From: a bacterium
GTDB taxonomy: Bacteria > Pseudomonadota > Alphaproteobacteria > Rhizobiales > JAKIUO01
Reading direction: 5' to 3'
Length of the DNA stretch: 64,000 nucleotides
Assembly (NCBI GenBank): GCA_024228495.1
Contig: JAAETJ010000499.1
Coordinates: forward strand, 1 to 64,000
The position numbers and the translations under genes were made by a program. Below are positions 8,761-17,176 of the stretch, piece by piece. Each line of letters opens with the position of its first letter. Position 1 is the first letter of the stretch. The notes beneath the pieces are model-generated. The model saw only the letters and a program-made list of their open reading frames with translations. It made no database searches and was not told the DNA's origin.

Positions 8761-9495
8761 CTATTTATCTAACTCACTCACGGCCAATATCCCAACAAAC
8801 CGTTTGGCGCTCGCAGGGCCTTTTTGTCCGGTCTGCCAGAATTGAGAAATATAGCCATCGAGATAAAGACCAGCGATACATTTTTGCTGGTCACGCAGAT
8901 AATGGGCCAGCTGCCAGAATGTCACCGGCTTTGTAGACATCAAGAAAACCACATGGCCGTCTTTGTGCACGCCAATGGCGTTGCGATAATGCTTGTGCTT
9001 CGAGTTTTTGACAAAGGCCGGATGGAAGCCGTTCTTATCGAACAATAAAGGCCCGCTCTGCGTAGCCAGCTTGATATCTTTGGTAAATTTGAAATCTTTG
9101 GTGCGAGCGATGGCCGCGCCGCTCGTAGCAATATAAAACACGCCATTTGGCTTAAGGTAGAAATTCCCGCCACCACGACGCCGATCAAGCGGTCGCAACA
9201 CCCGCCCCTCTTCCACATGCAAACCAAGAGGGCGACGCTCCTTGTCATATATGCCAGCATTCATCAAAGCCAGAACCATTTTGCCCTGACCTCTCAAAAC
9301 ACTTTGCACCGCGCTTAGCGAACGATAGGGCTGATCAAGCTGGTCCTTCCAATGCAAACTTATGCGATGCTTTGAAGAATCGACGATAAATGTCTGAAAG
9401 TCTTGCACGGCAACATCCTGCCCCCGCGCCCCGGATGATTCCAGTCCAGGCAAGCTTGCCACTGCAATCATCATCAGCCTCCAGGCACGCGACAT
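8761..9495 (-). CDS. Phosphodiester glycosidase (NAGPA/DUF2233) domain protein
   Basis: A 244-residue protein with an N-terminal signal peptide (about residues 1-25), followed by a NAGPA-type domain. Supporting blocks are MNAGIYDKERRPLGLHVEEG (about 78-97), a GGGNFYLKPNGVFYI block, the TQSGPLLF block, RNAIGVHKDGHVVFLMS, and LYLDGYISQFW near the C terminus. These match bacterial homologues of the enzyme that uncovers mannose-6-phosphate tags. The bacterial substrate is likely an envelope glycan phosphodiester but is not known. AAGGGAG precedes the ATG. The gene lies 18 nt downstream of the serine-glyoxylate aminotransferase gene and is probably co-transcribed with it, with no obvious functional link. 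Confidence 0.85.
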   Translation of the reverse strand: MSRAWRLMMIAVASLPGLESSGARGQDVAVQDFQTFIVDSSKHRISLHWKDQLDQPYRSLSAVQSVLRGQGKMVLALMNAGIYDKERRPLGLHVEEGRVLRPLDRRRGGGNFYLKPNGVFYIATSGAAIARTKDFKFTKDIKLATQSGPLLFDKNGFHPAFVKNSKHKHYRNAIGVHKDGHVVFLMSTKPVTFWQLAHYLRDQQKCIAGLYLDGYISQFWQTGQKGPASAKRFVGILAVSELDK

Positions 9496-9513
9496 AGAGT
9501 TGGCTCCCTTGAA

Positions 9514-10692
9514 CTAGCTTACAGCCGCCTCAGAAAAAACCTGCATGGCGGCATCCACGCCGCCTTTTTCGTGCGCAATGCCTGCCAGACCCAGTCCCAT
9601 CTCAACACCCGCCAGAGCGCCCATCAAGGTGAGGTCATTTTGGTAACCGAGATGGCCAATACGGAAAACCTGACCAGCAATTTTGCCAAGCCCGGCCGCC
9701 AGTGACATATCAAATTTTTCGAGCACCAGTGAGCGGAACGCATCGGCGTCAACACCATCGGGCATGCGAATAGCCGTCACCGCGTTGGAGTGTTCGCTCT
9801 CATTGATCGACTGGTTTTCCAGCCCCCACGCGCTCACAGCGGCGCGGGTTGCCTTGGCCAGTCTTGCATGGCGATCAAAGACATTTTCAAGACCTTCTTC
9901 AAACAGCATATCAACCGCTTCACGCAAGCCGTAGAACAAGGTGACCGGCGGCGTATAGGGATAAAGGCCATTGCCAGCTGCTTCAATCGCCGGAGCCCAA
10001 TCAAAATATCCACGTGGTAATGTGGCGCTATCTCGCGCGGCCAGCGCTTTAGGCGAAGCGACGCTAAAGGACAGGCCCGGTGGCAGCATAAAACCTTTTT
10101 GCGAACCGCAAATGGTCACATCAACGCCCCAGACATCGTGGCGATAATCAGTGGCGGCAAGAGATGAAATCGTATCGACAAACAACATGGCATCATGGCC
10201 AGCTTCATCAATCGCGGCACGTACGGCAGGAATATCCGATGTCACACCGGTCGAGGTTTCGTTATGGGTCGCGAGCACCGCCTTAATACATCCATCAGTA
10301 TCATCTTTAAGGGCCTGCATGACCTTGCTCGCAACAATACCCGAACGCCAGTCGCCAGGGATCTCGATCACTTTGAGGCCCATGGCGTGAGCATTCTTGG
10401 TCCACAACACCGAAAACATACCAACCTGGGGAATAAGCACCGTATCGCCAGGGCTCATCGTATTGCTAAAAGCAGCCTGCCAGGCACCCGTGCCACTGGA
10501 CGGAAAAATCATCACCTCACTAGCCGTGCGAAACAGTTTTTTGAGATCTTGCGATATACCCGCGGCAAACGAAGAAAATGTTGGACCACGATGATCAAGC
10601 AAAGGCATGCTCATTGCTTTCAGCACCCGGTCAGGAACAACTGTTGGTCCCGGAACCTGCAAAAAATATCGCCCGGTGGCTGGAGTCGGCAT
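9514..10692 (-). CDS. Serine--glyoxylate aminotransferase (class V)
   Basis: A PLP enzyme of 392 residues that transfers the amino group of serine to glyoxylate, giving hydroxypyruvate and glycine. It acts in the serine cycle and in photorespiratory glycolate salvage. Visible motifs: PGPTVVPDRVL and DHRGPTF at the N terminus, FPSSGTGAWQAA (cofactor phosphate region), HNETSTGV, DTISSLAA, the Schiff-base Lys in CGSQKGFMLPPGL near residue 196, and YFDWAP. AAGGAAAA precedes the ATG. Close relatives include alanine- or aspartate-glyoxylate transaminases, so substrate choice is inferred. With RuBisCO and the glycine cleavage system in the same window, a role in glyoxylate handling is attractive. 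Confidence 0.88.
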   Translation of the reverse strand: MPTPATGRYFLQVPGPTVVPDRVLKAMSMPLLDHRGPTFSSFAAGISQDLKKLFRTASEVMIFPSSGTGAWQAAFSNTMSPGDTVLIPQVGMFSVLWTKNAHAMGLKVIEIPGDWRSGIVASKVMQALKDDTDGCIKAVLATHNETSTGVTSDIPAVRAAIDEAGHDAMLFVDTISSLAATDYRHDVWGVDVTICGSQKGFMLPPGLSFSVASPKALAARDSATLPRGYFDWAPAIEAAGNGLYPYTPPVTLFYGLREAVDMLFEEGLENVFDRHARLAKATRAAVSAWGLENQSINESEHSNAVTAIRMPDGVDADAFRSLVLEKFDMSLAAGLGKIAGQVFRIGHLGYQNDLTLMGALAGVEMGLGLAGIAHEKGGVDAAMQVFSEAAVS

Positions 10693-10817
10693 AATGGATT
10701 TTCCTTGAGTGTAAAAAATAAAGCGCGAAATTCTTTACCATCTAACTACGAAATTGCCAATCGCTTTTAAACCAGATTATGATCTTTAATCCAAAACCCG
10801 AACGGAACAATCAACAT

Positions 10818-11276
10818 ATGACGACCGAAAAACTCCACGATCCCATGCTAGTGTCCGCGTTTAATCTTTTTGAAGACAAGTTACGCCCGCATCTGCTCAC
10901 TTTGCGCCAGCTGATCTTTGCGACCGCCGCCACGATCCCGGATTGTGGTGAGGTGATCGAAAGTCTGAAATGGGGCCAACCCAGCTATGCAACGGTCAAT
11001 CCAAAGTCCGGGACACCGATACGGTTAGGAGCGCCAAAATCATCGCCAGGCTGTTATGCTCTTTTTATGCCGTGCCAGACAACGCTCATTGAAACCATCC
11101 GCGAGATCTACCACGACGATTTTCAGTATGAGGGTAATCGCGCACTCATCTTACGTGCCGATACAACCTATTCCAACGACAATATCAGCCATTGTATGGC
11201 AATGGCATTGATGTATTACGCGCGTCAATCTGCCAGCAAGTCGATAGGTAAAAAAAGACCGGCCCCACTCAAGTGA
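10818..11276 (+). CDS. DUF1801 domain protein
   Basis: A 152-residue cytoplasmic protein with a DUF1801/YdhG-like fold. The block IPDCGEVIESLKWGQPSYATVNPKSGTPIRLG (interrupted here only by its natural turns) matches the family's conserved E-x-x-KWGxPxY motif, and GCYALFMPCQTTL follows. The function is unknown. Family members have been linked to iron or aromatic-compound handling without firm proof. The ATG at 10818 was preferred over an in-frame ATG at 10779 because ACGGAAC lies at ribosome distance and the extra 13 residues are unlike the family. It is divergent from the aminotransferase gene. Confidence 0.78.
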   Translation: MTTEKLHDPMLVSAFNLFEDKLRPHLLTLRQLIFATAATIPDCGEVIESLKWGQPSYATVNPKSGTPIRLGAPKSSPGCYALFMPCQTTLIETIREIYHDDFQYEGNRALILRADTTYSNDNISHCMAMALMYYARQSASKSIGKKRPAPLK

Positions 11277-11311
11277 GGCCAGTTCTTAATTTTCATTCGT
11301 GCAAAGGGCGA

Positions 11312-11797
11312 CTACATAAGTCCGCCGCCAATAGCAAGATCGCGGCGAGCAACCTTGATGCCGATAATATATCCGCCGATCACATCGATCAGGCAAATCA
11401 TCATCAATAGGAAAAACAATGATGTGGAGGCCTGGCCAACCAGCAAGAACTCTACCAGAAAAACGACAAAGACAAGAGTTGAAATGGCCATTTCAGCAAT
11501 AGCCGCACCACCAATACTGGTGGCCTTGACTATCTCAAAGAATAAAAACAACAGGCCGAGCGCCAGGAACAGATGCTCGAGCGTAAAGGTCCAGATACCA
11601 CCTGAAATCATCGATATCGAAAATAATGGTGAGGCAAACATAGCAAACACTGGATCAGGGTTGACATCGGTTGGATCGCCCGCAAACAAAATAACCATAT
11701 TATAGGCAATCAACAACAAGAGCAGTAGCGGTATCAGTCTCAAAATCTTCATGAATATATTACTCTCTGTTTGTTGTATCATTCTATCGCGTGGCAT
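11312..11797 (-). CDS. Four-segment hypothetical membrane protein
   Basis: A 161-residue protein dominated by four hydrophobic segments at about 16-40, 66-90, 98-122 and 125-150. It looks like an integral inner-membrane protein of unknown function. An acidic loop (DPTDVNPDPV) follows the first segment. The ATG at 11797 has a strong ribosome site (AGGGAG). A second in-frame ATG at 11752 would begin right at the first hydrophobic segment and is the main alternative. The small size and topology recall DUF350/YqhA-like channel or scaffold proteins, but I cannot assign a family. It is a single-gene unit. Confidence 0.72.
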   Translation of the reverse strand: MPRDRMIQQTESNIFMKILRLIPLLLLLLIAYNMVILFAGDPTDVNPDPVFAMFASPLFSISMISGGIWTFTLEHLFLALGLLFLFFEIVKATSIGGAAIAEMAISTLVFVVFLVEFLLVGQASTSLFFLLMMICLIDVIGGYIIGIKVARRDLAIGGGLM

Positions 11798-11937
11798 ATT
11801 CTTATCTCCCTCTACCCATCAAAACACTTGAACCCATCGACACACTGTACCCTTATTCCAATAATAACTATCAGAATGCAGATTCATAGCCTTAAAATCA
11901 TGACGGATTGACGGCAAAGAGGCTTTTTTTGAAAAAT

Positions 11938-12129
11938 CTAGTCTTCAGCGCCGTCTTTTGGCGTCAGAACCTGGCGTCCATTATATTCACCGGTCGTCAA
12001 GTTAATATGATGGGGGCGATGCAATTCGCCTGATTTCTTGTCTTCCACATAAACTGGTGCTTTAAGCGCGTCGGTTGAACGACGAAAGCCCCGCTTCATG
12101 CGGGTGATTTTACTTTTTGGGACAGCCAT
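11938..12129 (-). CDS. rpmF: 50S ribosomal protein L32
   Basis: A 63-residue L32 beginning [18 protein letters not shown], the conserved N terminus of the Cys-less L32 type, and ending with the acidic KDGAED. The start at 12129 is fixed by that block; an upstream in-frame extension lacks homology. There is no neighbouring yceD or plsX, which often accompany rpmF, so the gene stands alone here, divergent from ispA. Confidence 0.95.
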   Translation of the reverse strand: MAVPKSKITRMKRGFRRSTDALKAPVYVEDKKSGELHRPHHINLTTGEYNGRQVLTPKDGAED

Positions 12130-12376
12130 TTTTCTGGTAACTCCATATTTCCATAGCAAAAACTTCCCCGAGACAACCTACTCAAACAGAGCGATTGCGC
12201 TGTTTTGGGGGCTATTCGACGAGGCAGGCTCAATTTTATCGCATTTGTTGCGCCTCTTATAGCGGCAATTAGTACCGATGACCAGCGTCTTTTTATATCA
12301 CTCAAAGCCATTCCATGCTATCGCATGGTCCTTCACGCGAACATGCTTAACCTGTGAGAAATATAAAGAGACAATT

Positions 12377-13273
12377 ATGGATTTTTCACTGCGCCTGCAA
12401 GAAAATAGCAAGCTGGTTTCAGATCGGCTCAAAACCCATTTGATGCCTGGGCAGCATTTTGGACCGCCCCGCACGCTGTCGGACGCCATGAACCATGCCG
12501 TTATGTCTGGGGGCAAGCGTTTTCGTCCCTTTTTGATGATCGAAAGCGCCCGCATGTTTGGCAAAAACCCCGGCCGGGTCGCAGATGCCGCCGCAGCGCT
12601 CGAATGTATGCATAGCTATTCCCTCGTTCATGATGACCTGCCCGCCATGGATGACGATGATTTGCGCCGGGGCCACCCTACTGTTCACAAGGAATATGAC
12701 GAAGCCACCGCCATTCTGGCGGGTGACGCATTACAATCCCTGGCTTTTGAAATCCTCGCACATCCCGCTTGTCACTCGGACCCTGCAGTGCGCGCTCAAC
12801 TGGTACTGGAGCTATCCGTTGCCTCTGGCTGGGCCGGCATGGCCGGTGGCCAGATGATGGATCTTGAAGAAGAAGGCAATGCTGGCAGAACCCGCCTCGC
12901 CATTATCCAGCGGATCCATGCCATGAAGACCGGCGCCCTCATTGAATATGCCTGTGTGGCCGGCGGCATCATCTCTAATGCCAAACCAGAGGACATCGAT
13001 GTCTTGCGCGCCTTTGGGCAGCTTCTGGGGCTGATGTATCAGGCCGCCGACGATATTCTCGACACCACCGCCGACACCAAGGATATTGGCAAAACTGCGG
13101 GCAAGGATGAAGCCAGCAAAAAAGCCACCGTCGTTGCTCGCATGGGTCTGAAAAAAGCCAAGACCTATGTCGCTGACCTTGAGGGTGAGGCCATCAAAAC
13201 CCTCAAACCCTTTGGTGAGCGCGCGGAATGGCTGGTCGAGGCAACAAAATACGTGGTGACACGGGGAAATTAA
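12377..13273 (+). CDS. ispA: Short-chain polyprenyl diphosphate synthase (farnesyl-diphosphate synthase)
   Basis: A 298-residue prenyltransferase that condenses DMAPP/GPP with IPP, most likely to farnesyl diphosphate for quinone and lipid-carrier synthesis. Motifs: GGKRFRPFL (about 41-49), the first Asp-rich motif in HDDLPAMDDDDLRRG (about 87-101), the KTGALI stretch, and the second Asp-rich motif ADDILD near residue 228. The alternative product geranylgeranyl diphosphate cannot be excluded from sequence. ATG 12377 was chosen by family length and AAAGAG upstream. Longer in-frame extensions lack homology. No dxs or xseB is adjacent, although both often are. Confidence 0.9.
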   Translation: MDFSLRLQENSKLVSDRLKTHLMPGQHFGPPRTLSDAMNHAVMSGGKRFRPFLMIESARMFGKNPGRVADAAAALECMHSYSLVHDDLPAMDDDDLRRGHPTVHKEYDEATAILAGDALQSLAFEILAHPACHSDPAVRAQLVLELSVASGWAGMAGGQMMDLEEEGNAGRTRLAIIQRIHAMKTGALIEYACVAGGIISNAKPEDIDVLRAFGQLLGLMYQAADDILDTTADTKDIGKTAGKDEASKKATVVARMGLKKAKTYVADLEGEAIKTLKPFGERAEWLVEATKYVVTRGN

Positions 13274-13579
13274 GTAAGACCAATACCCTCGAACAGCAAA
13301 GCGGCAGAACATCAAAAATACCCCACGCGAATTCTATACTTATCCTATCGCTTGGCTGTTTGAGGATTGAGGAAAAGGGTATTCTTGAATTGCGCTACCG
13401 CTACGCTATTTAAGCGCAAGCCTCTTTCATCCCCATTTTGAAATGAGAGGCACCCCCCCTGCAAACGATTGGGCGCGACAATTCATTTATTGCTGGTATG
13501 AGTTTGGGCTGTTAGAAATATCAGGTCCGGTACTGGCAAATACCCGGTTAAAAATTTTGATCGCTCAAAGGTTCAACTC
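13274..13579. other. Intergenic stretch after ispA
   Basis: About 300 bases without a gene. An imperfect hairpin, GCCTCTTTCAT...ATGAGAGGC, sits at about 13421-13452, but no U tract follows. Composition becomes AT-richer toward the next gene. Confidence 0.35.
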
Positions 13580-14476
13580 ATGTCCAATTCCAAGTTAGAT
13601 AATCTTTCCGAGGAATATGCCGAGCTCGAAATAAGAGATTTTACTTTCAAAACAGATCACAGAACTATCTCTATTGAAAACATTTCAACGATTTCCATCA
13701 TTCAATACGATCCCTACGCAACGATAAAATTCTATATTCGTATTATCGGTGGAGTTATCGCTGCCTATGGCTGCTTGGCAAAAAGCACTCTTTATGGCGG
13801 TGGAGCCCTAAATGATTTGACGACGATCATTATTGGCCTCATCATTGTCGGCCTTTCAATCATACCTATTTTAAAACCTTACCTGGTGATTTCGACGAAT
13901 GACGGCGTGCGTACCTTATTTTTCAATACTGACGTCTCTAAACTTGAAACAATCAAAAAAATCCTCGACGAGCGCATTGAAAACAAGAGCAGCACCGGCA
14001 ATTACACCATAAATTTCAACACTGGCAAAATTGAAAAGCTCAGTATTGCGGCGGTCGACAAAATAGAAACTCAGATTAAAGCCGTAGCCATTGAAAAGAT
14101 CGATCAGCAAGTCGAAACCTTGCAGCCAGAGACGATCATTTCTCAATCATCGGATACCAATATCGCAATTGCATCAACAGGGATCATACAAGATACCCAC
14201 AATCATTCAGGCAATATCAAGTTTGACCAGCAGATCATTGATTATACCAATTATCTACCTGTCATGGAGCAATGGAAAGACTTCATGGCTCAACAAAAAA
14301 CCGACATGACCGCACAAGGTCAGATGGAAGAACTGATTGAGCTGATGAAGTCAGGCACCAAAGGCCCCATGGAAAAAACCCGCCTGCAAACGCTTGGACA
14401 AGAACTAAGCAACTATTTGAGAGCCTATGACGGGTTCAGCCAATTGATGGGCGACATCATAAAACTTGTCACCTAA
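13580..14476 (+). CDS. DUF6232-like membrane protein with extended C-terminal region
   Basis: A 298-residue protein I recognise only in part. Residues about 15-45 form a beta-rich, PH-like start (LEIRDFTFKTDHRTISIENI). Two membrane segments follow at about 50-68 and 77-98. Then VISTNDGVRTLFF leads into LETIKKILDERIE, the usual DUF6232 layout. After residue 130 comes a longer region: a helical repeat-like stretch (KIETQIKAVAIEKIDQQVE), a Ser/Thr/Asn-rich part near 180-205, and a helical C terminus (EELIELMKSGTKG...SNYLRAYDGFSQLM). The function is unknown. AAAGG precedes the ATG. AT-rich codons unlike its neighbours and a lone position between core genes suggest acquired DNA. Confidence 0.7.
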   Translation: MSNSKLDNLSEEYAELEIRDFTFKTDHRTISIENISTISIIQYDPYATIKFYIRIIGGVIAAYGCLAKSTLYGGGALNDLTTIIIGLIIVGLSIIPILKPYLVISTNDGVRTLFFNTDVSKLETIKKILDERIENKSSTGNYTINFNTGKIEKLSIAAVDKIETQIKAVAIEKIDQQVETLQPETIISQSSDTNIAIASTGIIQDTHNHSGNIKFDQQIIDYTNYLPVMEQWKDFMAQQKTDMTAQGQMEELIELMKSGTKGPMEKTRLQTLGQELSNYLRAYDGFSQLMGDIIKLVT

Positions 14477-14890
14477 GACACCTGCCGCCTCTGAAAACGG
14501 AACCAAAGTTCGTGGTCACACGAGGGAGTTAGAAAAAACGAGCGACTGCGTTCAACAGCCTTTTTTATTGTAAACCGTCATGAGATGATCACGACGTTTT
14601 TGAACCAGTTTTTCAGCTTTGTCAGCATCCATATAATTGCCAACTGCTGGTCGCCATGGCCAACAAAACCGCCAGAACAGGGAATTACGGTTACTGTCAG
14701 CGTAATTCTGTGTTGAAAATCTTCGGCGTCCCGTATTTCTCCATGGCCTCGCACAAAGCTTCTATGCAAAATCTGGTGTCCAGCATGTTCGACAAACGCC
14801 TTGGCCTTCTCCCTGAGTATTGTTGTAAACGAGCGCCCAAAACGGTACGATGCAATGCACCCTACGTTCACGGCTGTTTAACCACAAAAA
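14477..14890. other. Intergenic stretch with possible decayed gene on minus strand
   Basis: No intact gene. On the minus strand, one frame (from about 14870 down) reads ITLTVTVIPCSGGFVGHGDQQL. A one-base shift near 14640 then leads to GNYMDADKAEKLVQKRRDHL before a stop at 14552-14554, which has protein-like character (heptad-like, charged). This may be a frameshifted remnant, but I recognise no family and chance is not excluded. Confidence 0.25.
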
Positions 14891-14920
14891 AAAGGACGCC
14901 TCCCAAGGGAAGCGTCCTTT
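14891..14920 (-). terminator. Intrinsic terminator of the cold-shock gene
   Basis: AAAGGACGC (14891-14899) pairs with GCGTCCTTT (14912-14920). On the minus strand the stem is followed by a run of eight T residues. It lies about 50 nt past the cold-shock gene stop, and the T/A flanks on both sides could let it work in both directions. Confidence 0.9.
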
Positions 14921-14971
14921 TAATTTGTGTGTGTTTCTCGTACGCCTTGCTGCGTGCGAACACCCGAATCA

Positions 14972-15181
14972 CTATGCCATTGTGATATTGGCAACAGCGG
15001 TTTTGCCAGAGCGGCTGTCTACTTCAGTGTCGAACGAGACTTTGTCGCCTTCGTTGAGACCTGAGAGACCAGCGCGTTCAAGAGCGGTTGCATGAACAAA
15101 AACGTCCTTTTCGCCATTGTCAGGAGCGATAAAGCCGTAACCTTTTTGATCATTATAAAATTTTACTGTTCCGGTTTCCAT
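14972..15181 (-). CDS. Cold-shock domain protein (CspA family)
   Basis: A 69-residue single cold-shock domain protein, an RNA chaperone binding single-stranded nucleic acid. RNP1 is KGYGFIAP (about 13-20) and RNP2 is DVFVHATAL (about 26-34). The start METGTVKFYN is the standard family N terminus and follows AAGGAA. The long region upstream (15182-15437, about 255 bases) contains no gene and would hold its promoter and 5' leader. Family members often have structured, cold-sensitive leaders. That is not demonstrated here. Confidence 0.95.
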   Translation of the reverse strand: METGTVKFYNDQKGYGFIAPDNGEKDVFVHATALERAGLSGLNEGDKVSFDTEVDSRSGKTAVANITMA

Positions 15182-15437
15182 GGGATTTCCTTTGTCTGAT
15201 CCATGTTAGTCTGCGGGCCAACCCACGCAAAAATTGCGCGCACGAACCCAATAGTATCGAATATTAATAGGGGGATTCAGAGCGTACACATGGGAAATCC
15301 CGTAGTGCAGCGGCCAAGTCGTCCGGCCAAAAGTCGATAAGCCACTATATAGAACCAGTGGCGCAGTAATTCAAGGTTCTTTTTCACTTGTTGTCGTTCT
15401 TTGCCATTTGATTGATTTAAACGTGAATATCACGATC

Positions 15438-16850
15438 CTAATTGTTTCGATTATCATCCTTGTCCTGGGGCTTTTTGGGCGGACGTCCCCGGCGGGCTCT
15501 TTTGGCTTTTGGAGCGGTGTCAGGCGCAGTCATGCACACTTCTATCGGCGAACCACCTCTAATGTTGAGATCGCGCTGCGGGAAGGGGATCTCGATATTG
15601 TTGTCGCGAAACTTGTGCCAGACTTTCAGTAGAAAATCACTTTTGACGTTAATCACGCCATTATGAGGGTCGCAAATCCAGAAGCGGGCTTCCAGATCAA
15701 CGGAATTATCGCCAAATCCTACCAGATGGCATTTGGGCTCCGGGCTGGACATGATGCGTTTGGTCTCGGCACAAGCCTCGAGAACCAGTGCGCGGGCCAG
15801 ATCAATATCGGCGTTATAAGACACGCCAATAGGAATTTTACGGCGCACATCGGTATTGGAATAGGACCAGTTGATGACCTGCTCGGTGATCATGTTTTCA
15901 TTGGGAATAAGATATTCGGTGCCATCTCTAGTGATGACAGAAGTATAACGCGCACCAAGGTTTTTGACCTGCCCATAGGTGCCCGCCACCTCAATGACGT
16001 CTCCGGGGCGAATGGAGCGGTCCAGCAGCAAGATAATGCCGCTGATAAAGTTGGAGATGATCTTTTGCAAGCCAAAACCGATGCCAATACCAATGGCCCC
16101 TGATAAAACGGCCAGCGACGTCAGCTCAATACCAACCGCCGATAGGGCGATAATAATGGCCAGGAAAATAAGACAAAAGCGCACCAACTTGAGGATCAGA
16201 ACCTCAACGGATGGTGTGAGGTCCGGGACTTTGGTGAGCTGTAATTTTATCAGTTTTGAGCCAGCCCCCGCTAGCCATAAAAGCGCCGCACCTATCAAGA
16301 TGCCCTTTAAAATAATATAGGGAGAAAGGCGTGAGGACCCCAGGTTAAATGCGTAACTGTCGAGCAATTGTTGCGCGGGGCTAAGCAGGTTGAGCACATA
16401 TAGTGCGGCGATTGACCAAGCGAACAGGGCGAACGCTTTTTGCCAGAACTTGCGAGCGGCAAGGCTGGAGACCAGATGGATCAGCACCCAGGCATTAAGC
16501 AAGGAAACAGTAATGCGCAAGACCTCATGCGGAGAGCCGGTAAGCGACATGAAGATGTTCAAACCCCATTGCAGTACTAGCCAGATGATCGGCACAATCA
16601 GATTGTCGGAGGTATGACCAAGGCGGCGCAGCCACGGATCGTCCTCATCGGTTTTCGAGGTGATCCAGTTTTCCAACCGGTTTTCTGCGTCGAACCTTTT
16701 GCCAATGCGCCAGGCTATACCAAAGGCGGTCAGCACCAGCAGCAATTGCCAGCCTACTTCCAGCGTCAGCACCTTGGTCATGAACCAGTTGGCAAGGGTG
16801 GAGAAAAACTGCCCTGATATGATCAGGTTTTTGACATCTAGTACGTTCAT
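15438..16850 (-). CDS. MscS-family mechanosensitive ion channel
   Basis: A 470-residue inner-membrane channel that likely releases solutes on hypo-osmotic shock. About five to six hydrophobic segments (residues 30-50, 85-105, 112-130, 138-158, 180-200, 222-270) precede the conserved pore and beta domain: GIGIGFGLQKIISNFISG (pore helix) then RSIRPGDVIEV and IPNENMITEQVINWS. The C terminus is a basic Lys/Arg/Pro-rich tail (RARRGRPPKKP) after the vestibule, possibly flexible or nucleic-acid-like. The start MNVLDVKNL at 16850 has no strong ribosome site. It is larger than the 286-residue E. coli MscS because of extra N-terminal membrane segments. Confidence 0.92.
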   Translation of the reverse strand: MNVLDVKNLIISGQFFSTLANWFMTKVLTLEVGWQLLLVLTAFGIAWRIGKRFDAENRLENWITSKTDEDDPWLRRLGHTSDNLIVPIIWLVLQWGLNIFMSLTGSPHEVLRITVSLLNAWVLIHLVSSLAARKFWQKAFALFAWSIAALYVLNLLSPAQQLLDSYAFNLGSSRLSPYIILKGILIGAALLWLAGAGSKLIKLQLTKVPDLTPSVEVLILKLVRFCLIFLAIIIALSAVGIELTSLAVLSGAIGIGIGFGLQKIISNFISGIILLLDRSIRPGDVIEVAGTYGQVKNLGARYTSVITRDGTEYLIPNENMITEQVINWSYSNTDVRRKIPIGVSYNADIDLARALVLEACAETKRIMSSPEPKCHLVGFGDNSVDLEARFWICDPHNGVINVKSDFLLKVWHKFRDNNIEIPFPQRDLNIRGGSPIEVCMTAPDTAPKAKRARRGRPPKKPQDKDDNRNN

Positions 16851-17176
16851 TCAGATCCTGGAAATGGTTTAAATGTTGCGAGTGTAGAGGATTGCAAACT
16901 AGGCTATCACAATAGTACTGCCGTCAGCGAATGATCTCAAGATGAGTTGCTGTTTGAGCTTAATTTGAACAATTACGGTTTTTCAGTTGGCTGAAGCTGC
17001 CAATTATTTGCGTAGGGGAACCTTTAAAAATTCTCCAGGGTGCATCCTGATCGGCTAGATTGTGAATATCGAGGTTCCCTTGAATTTGCACCTGCACGCC
17101 AAGCTTTAGCCGCAATTAGTCCCGACATTATGGGTGGGGGGTACTGCCATTCTTTATTCTATGAAAGATCAGACCC
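16851..17176. other. Divergent promoter region between mscS-like and VWA genes
   Basis: About 326 bases with no gene. The repeated word GGGGAACC/GAGGTTCCC (near 17016 and 17070) forms a long-range imperfect inverted repeat. No firm promoter call was made. Confidence 0.35.

Noticed and set aside
15290-15360. A tRNA-like run (GTAGTGCAGCGG...) near 15300
   Set aside because: No complete cloverleaf or acceptor pairing could be formed.
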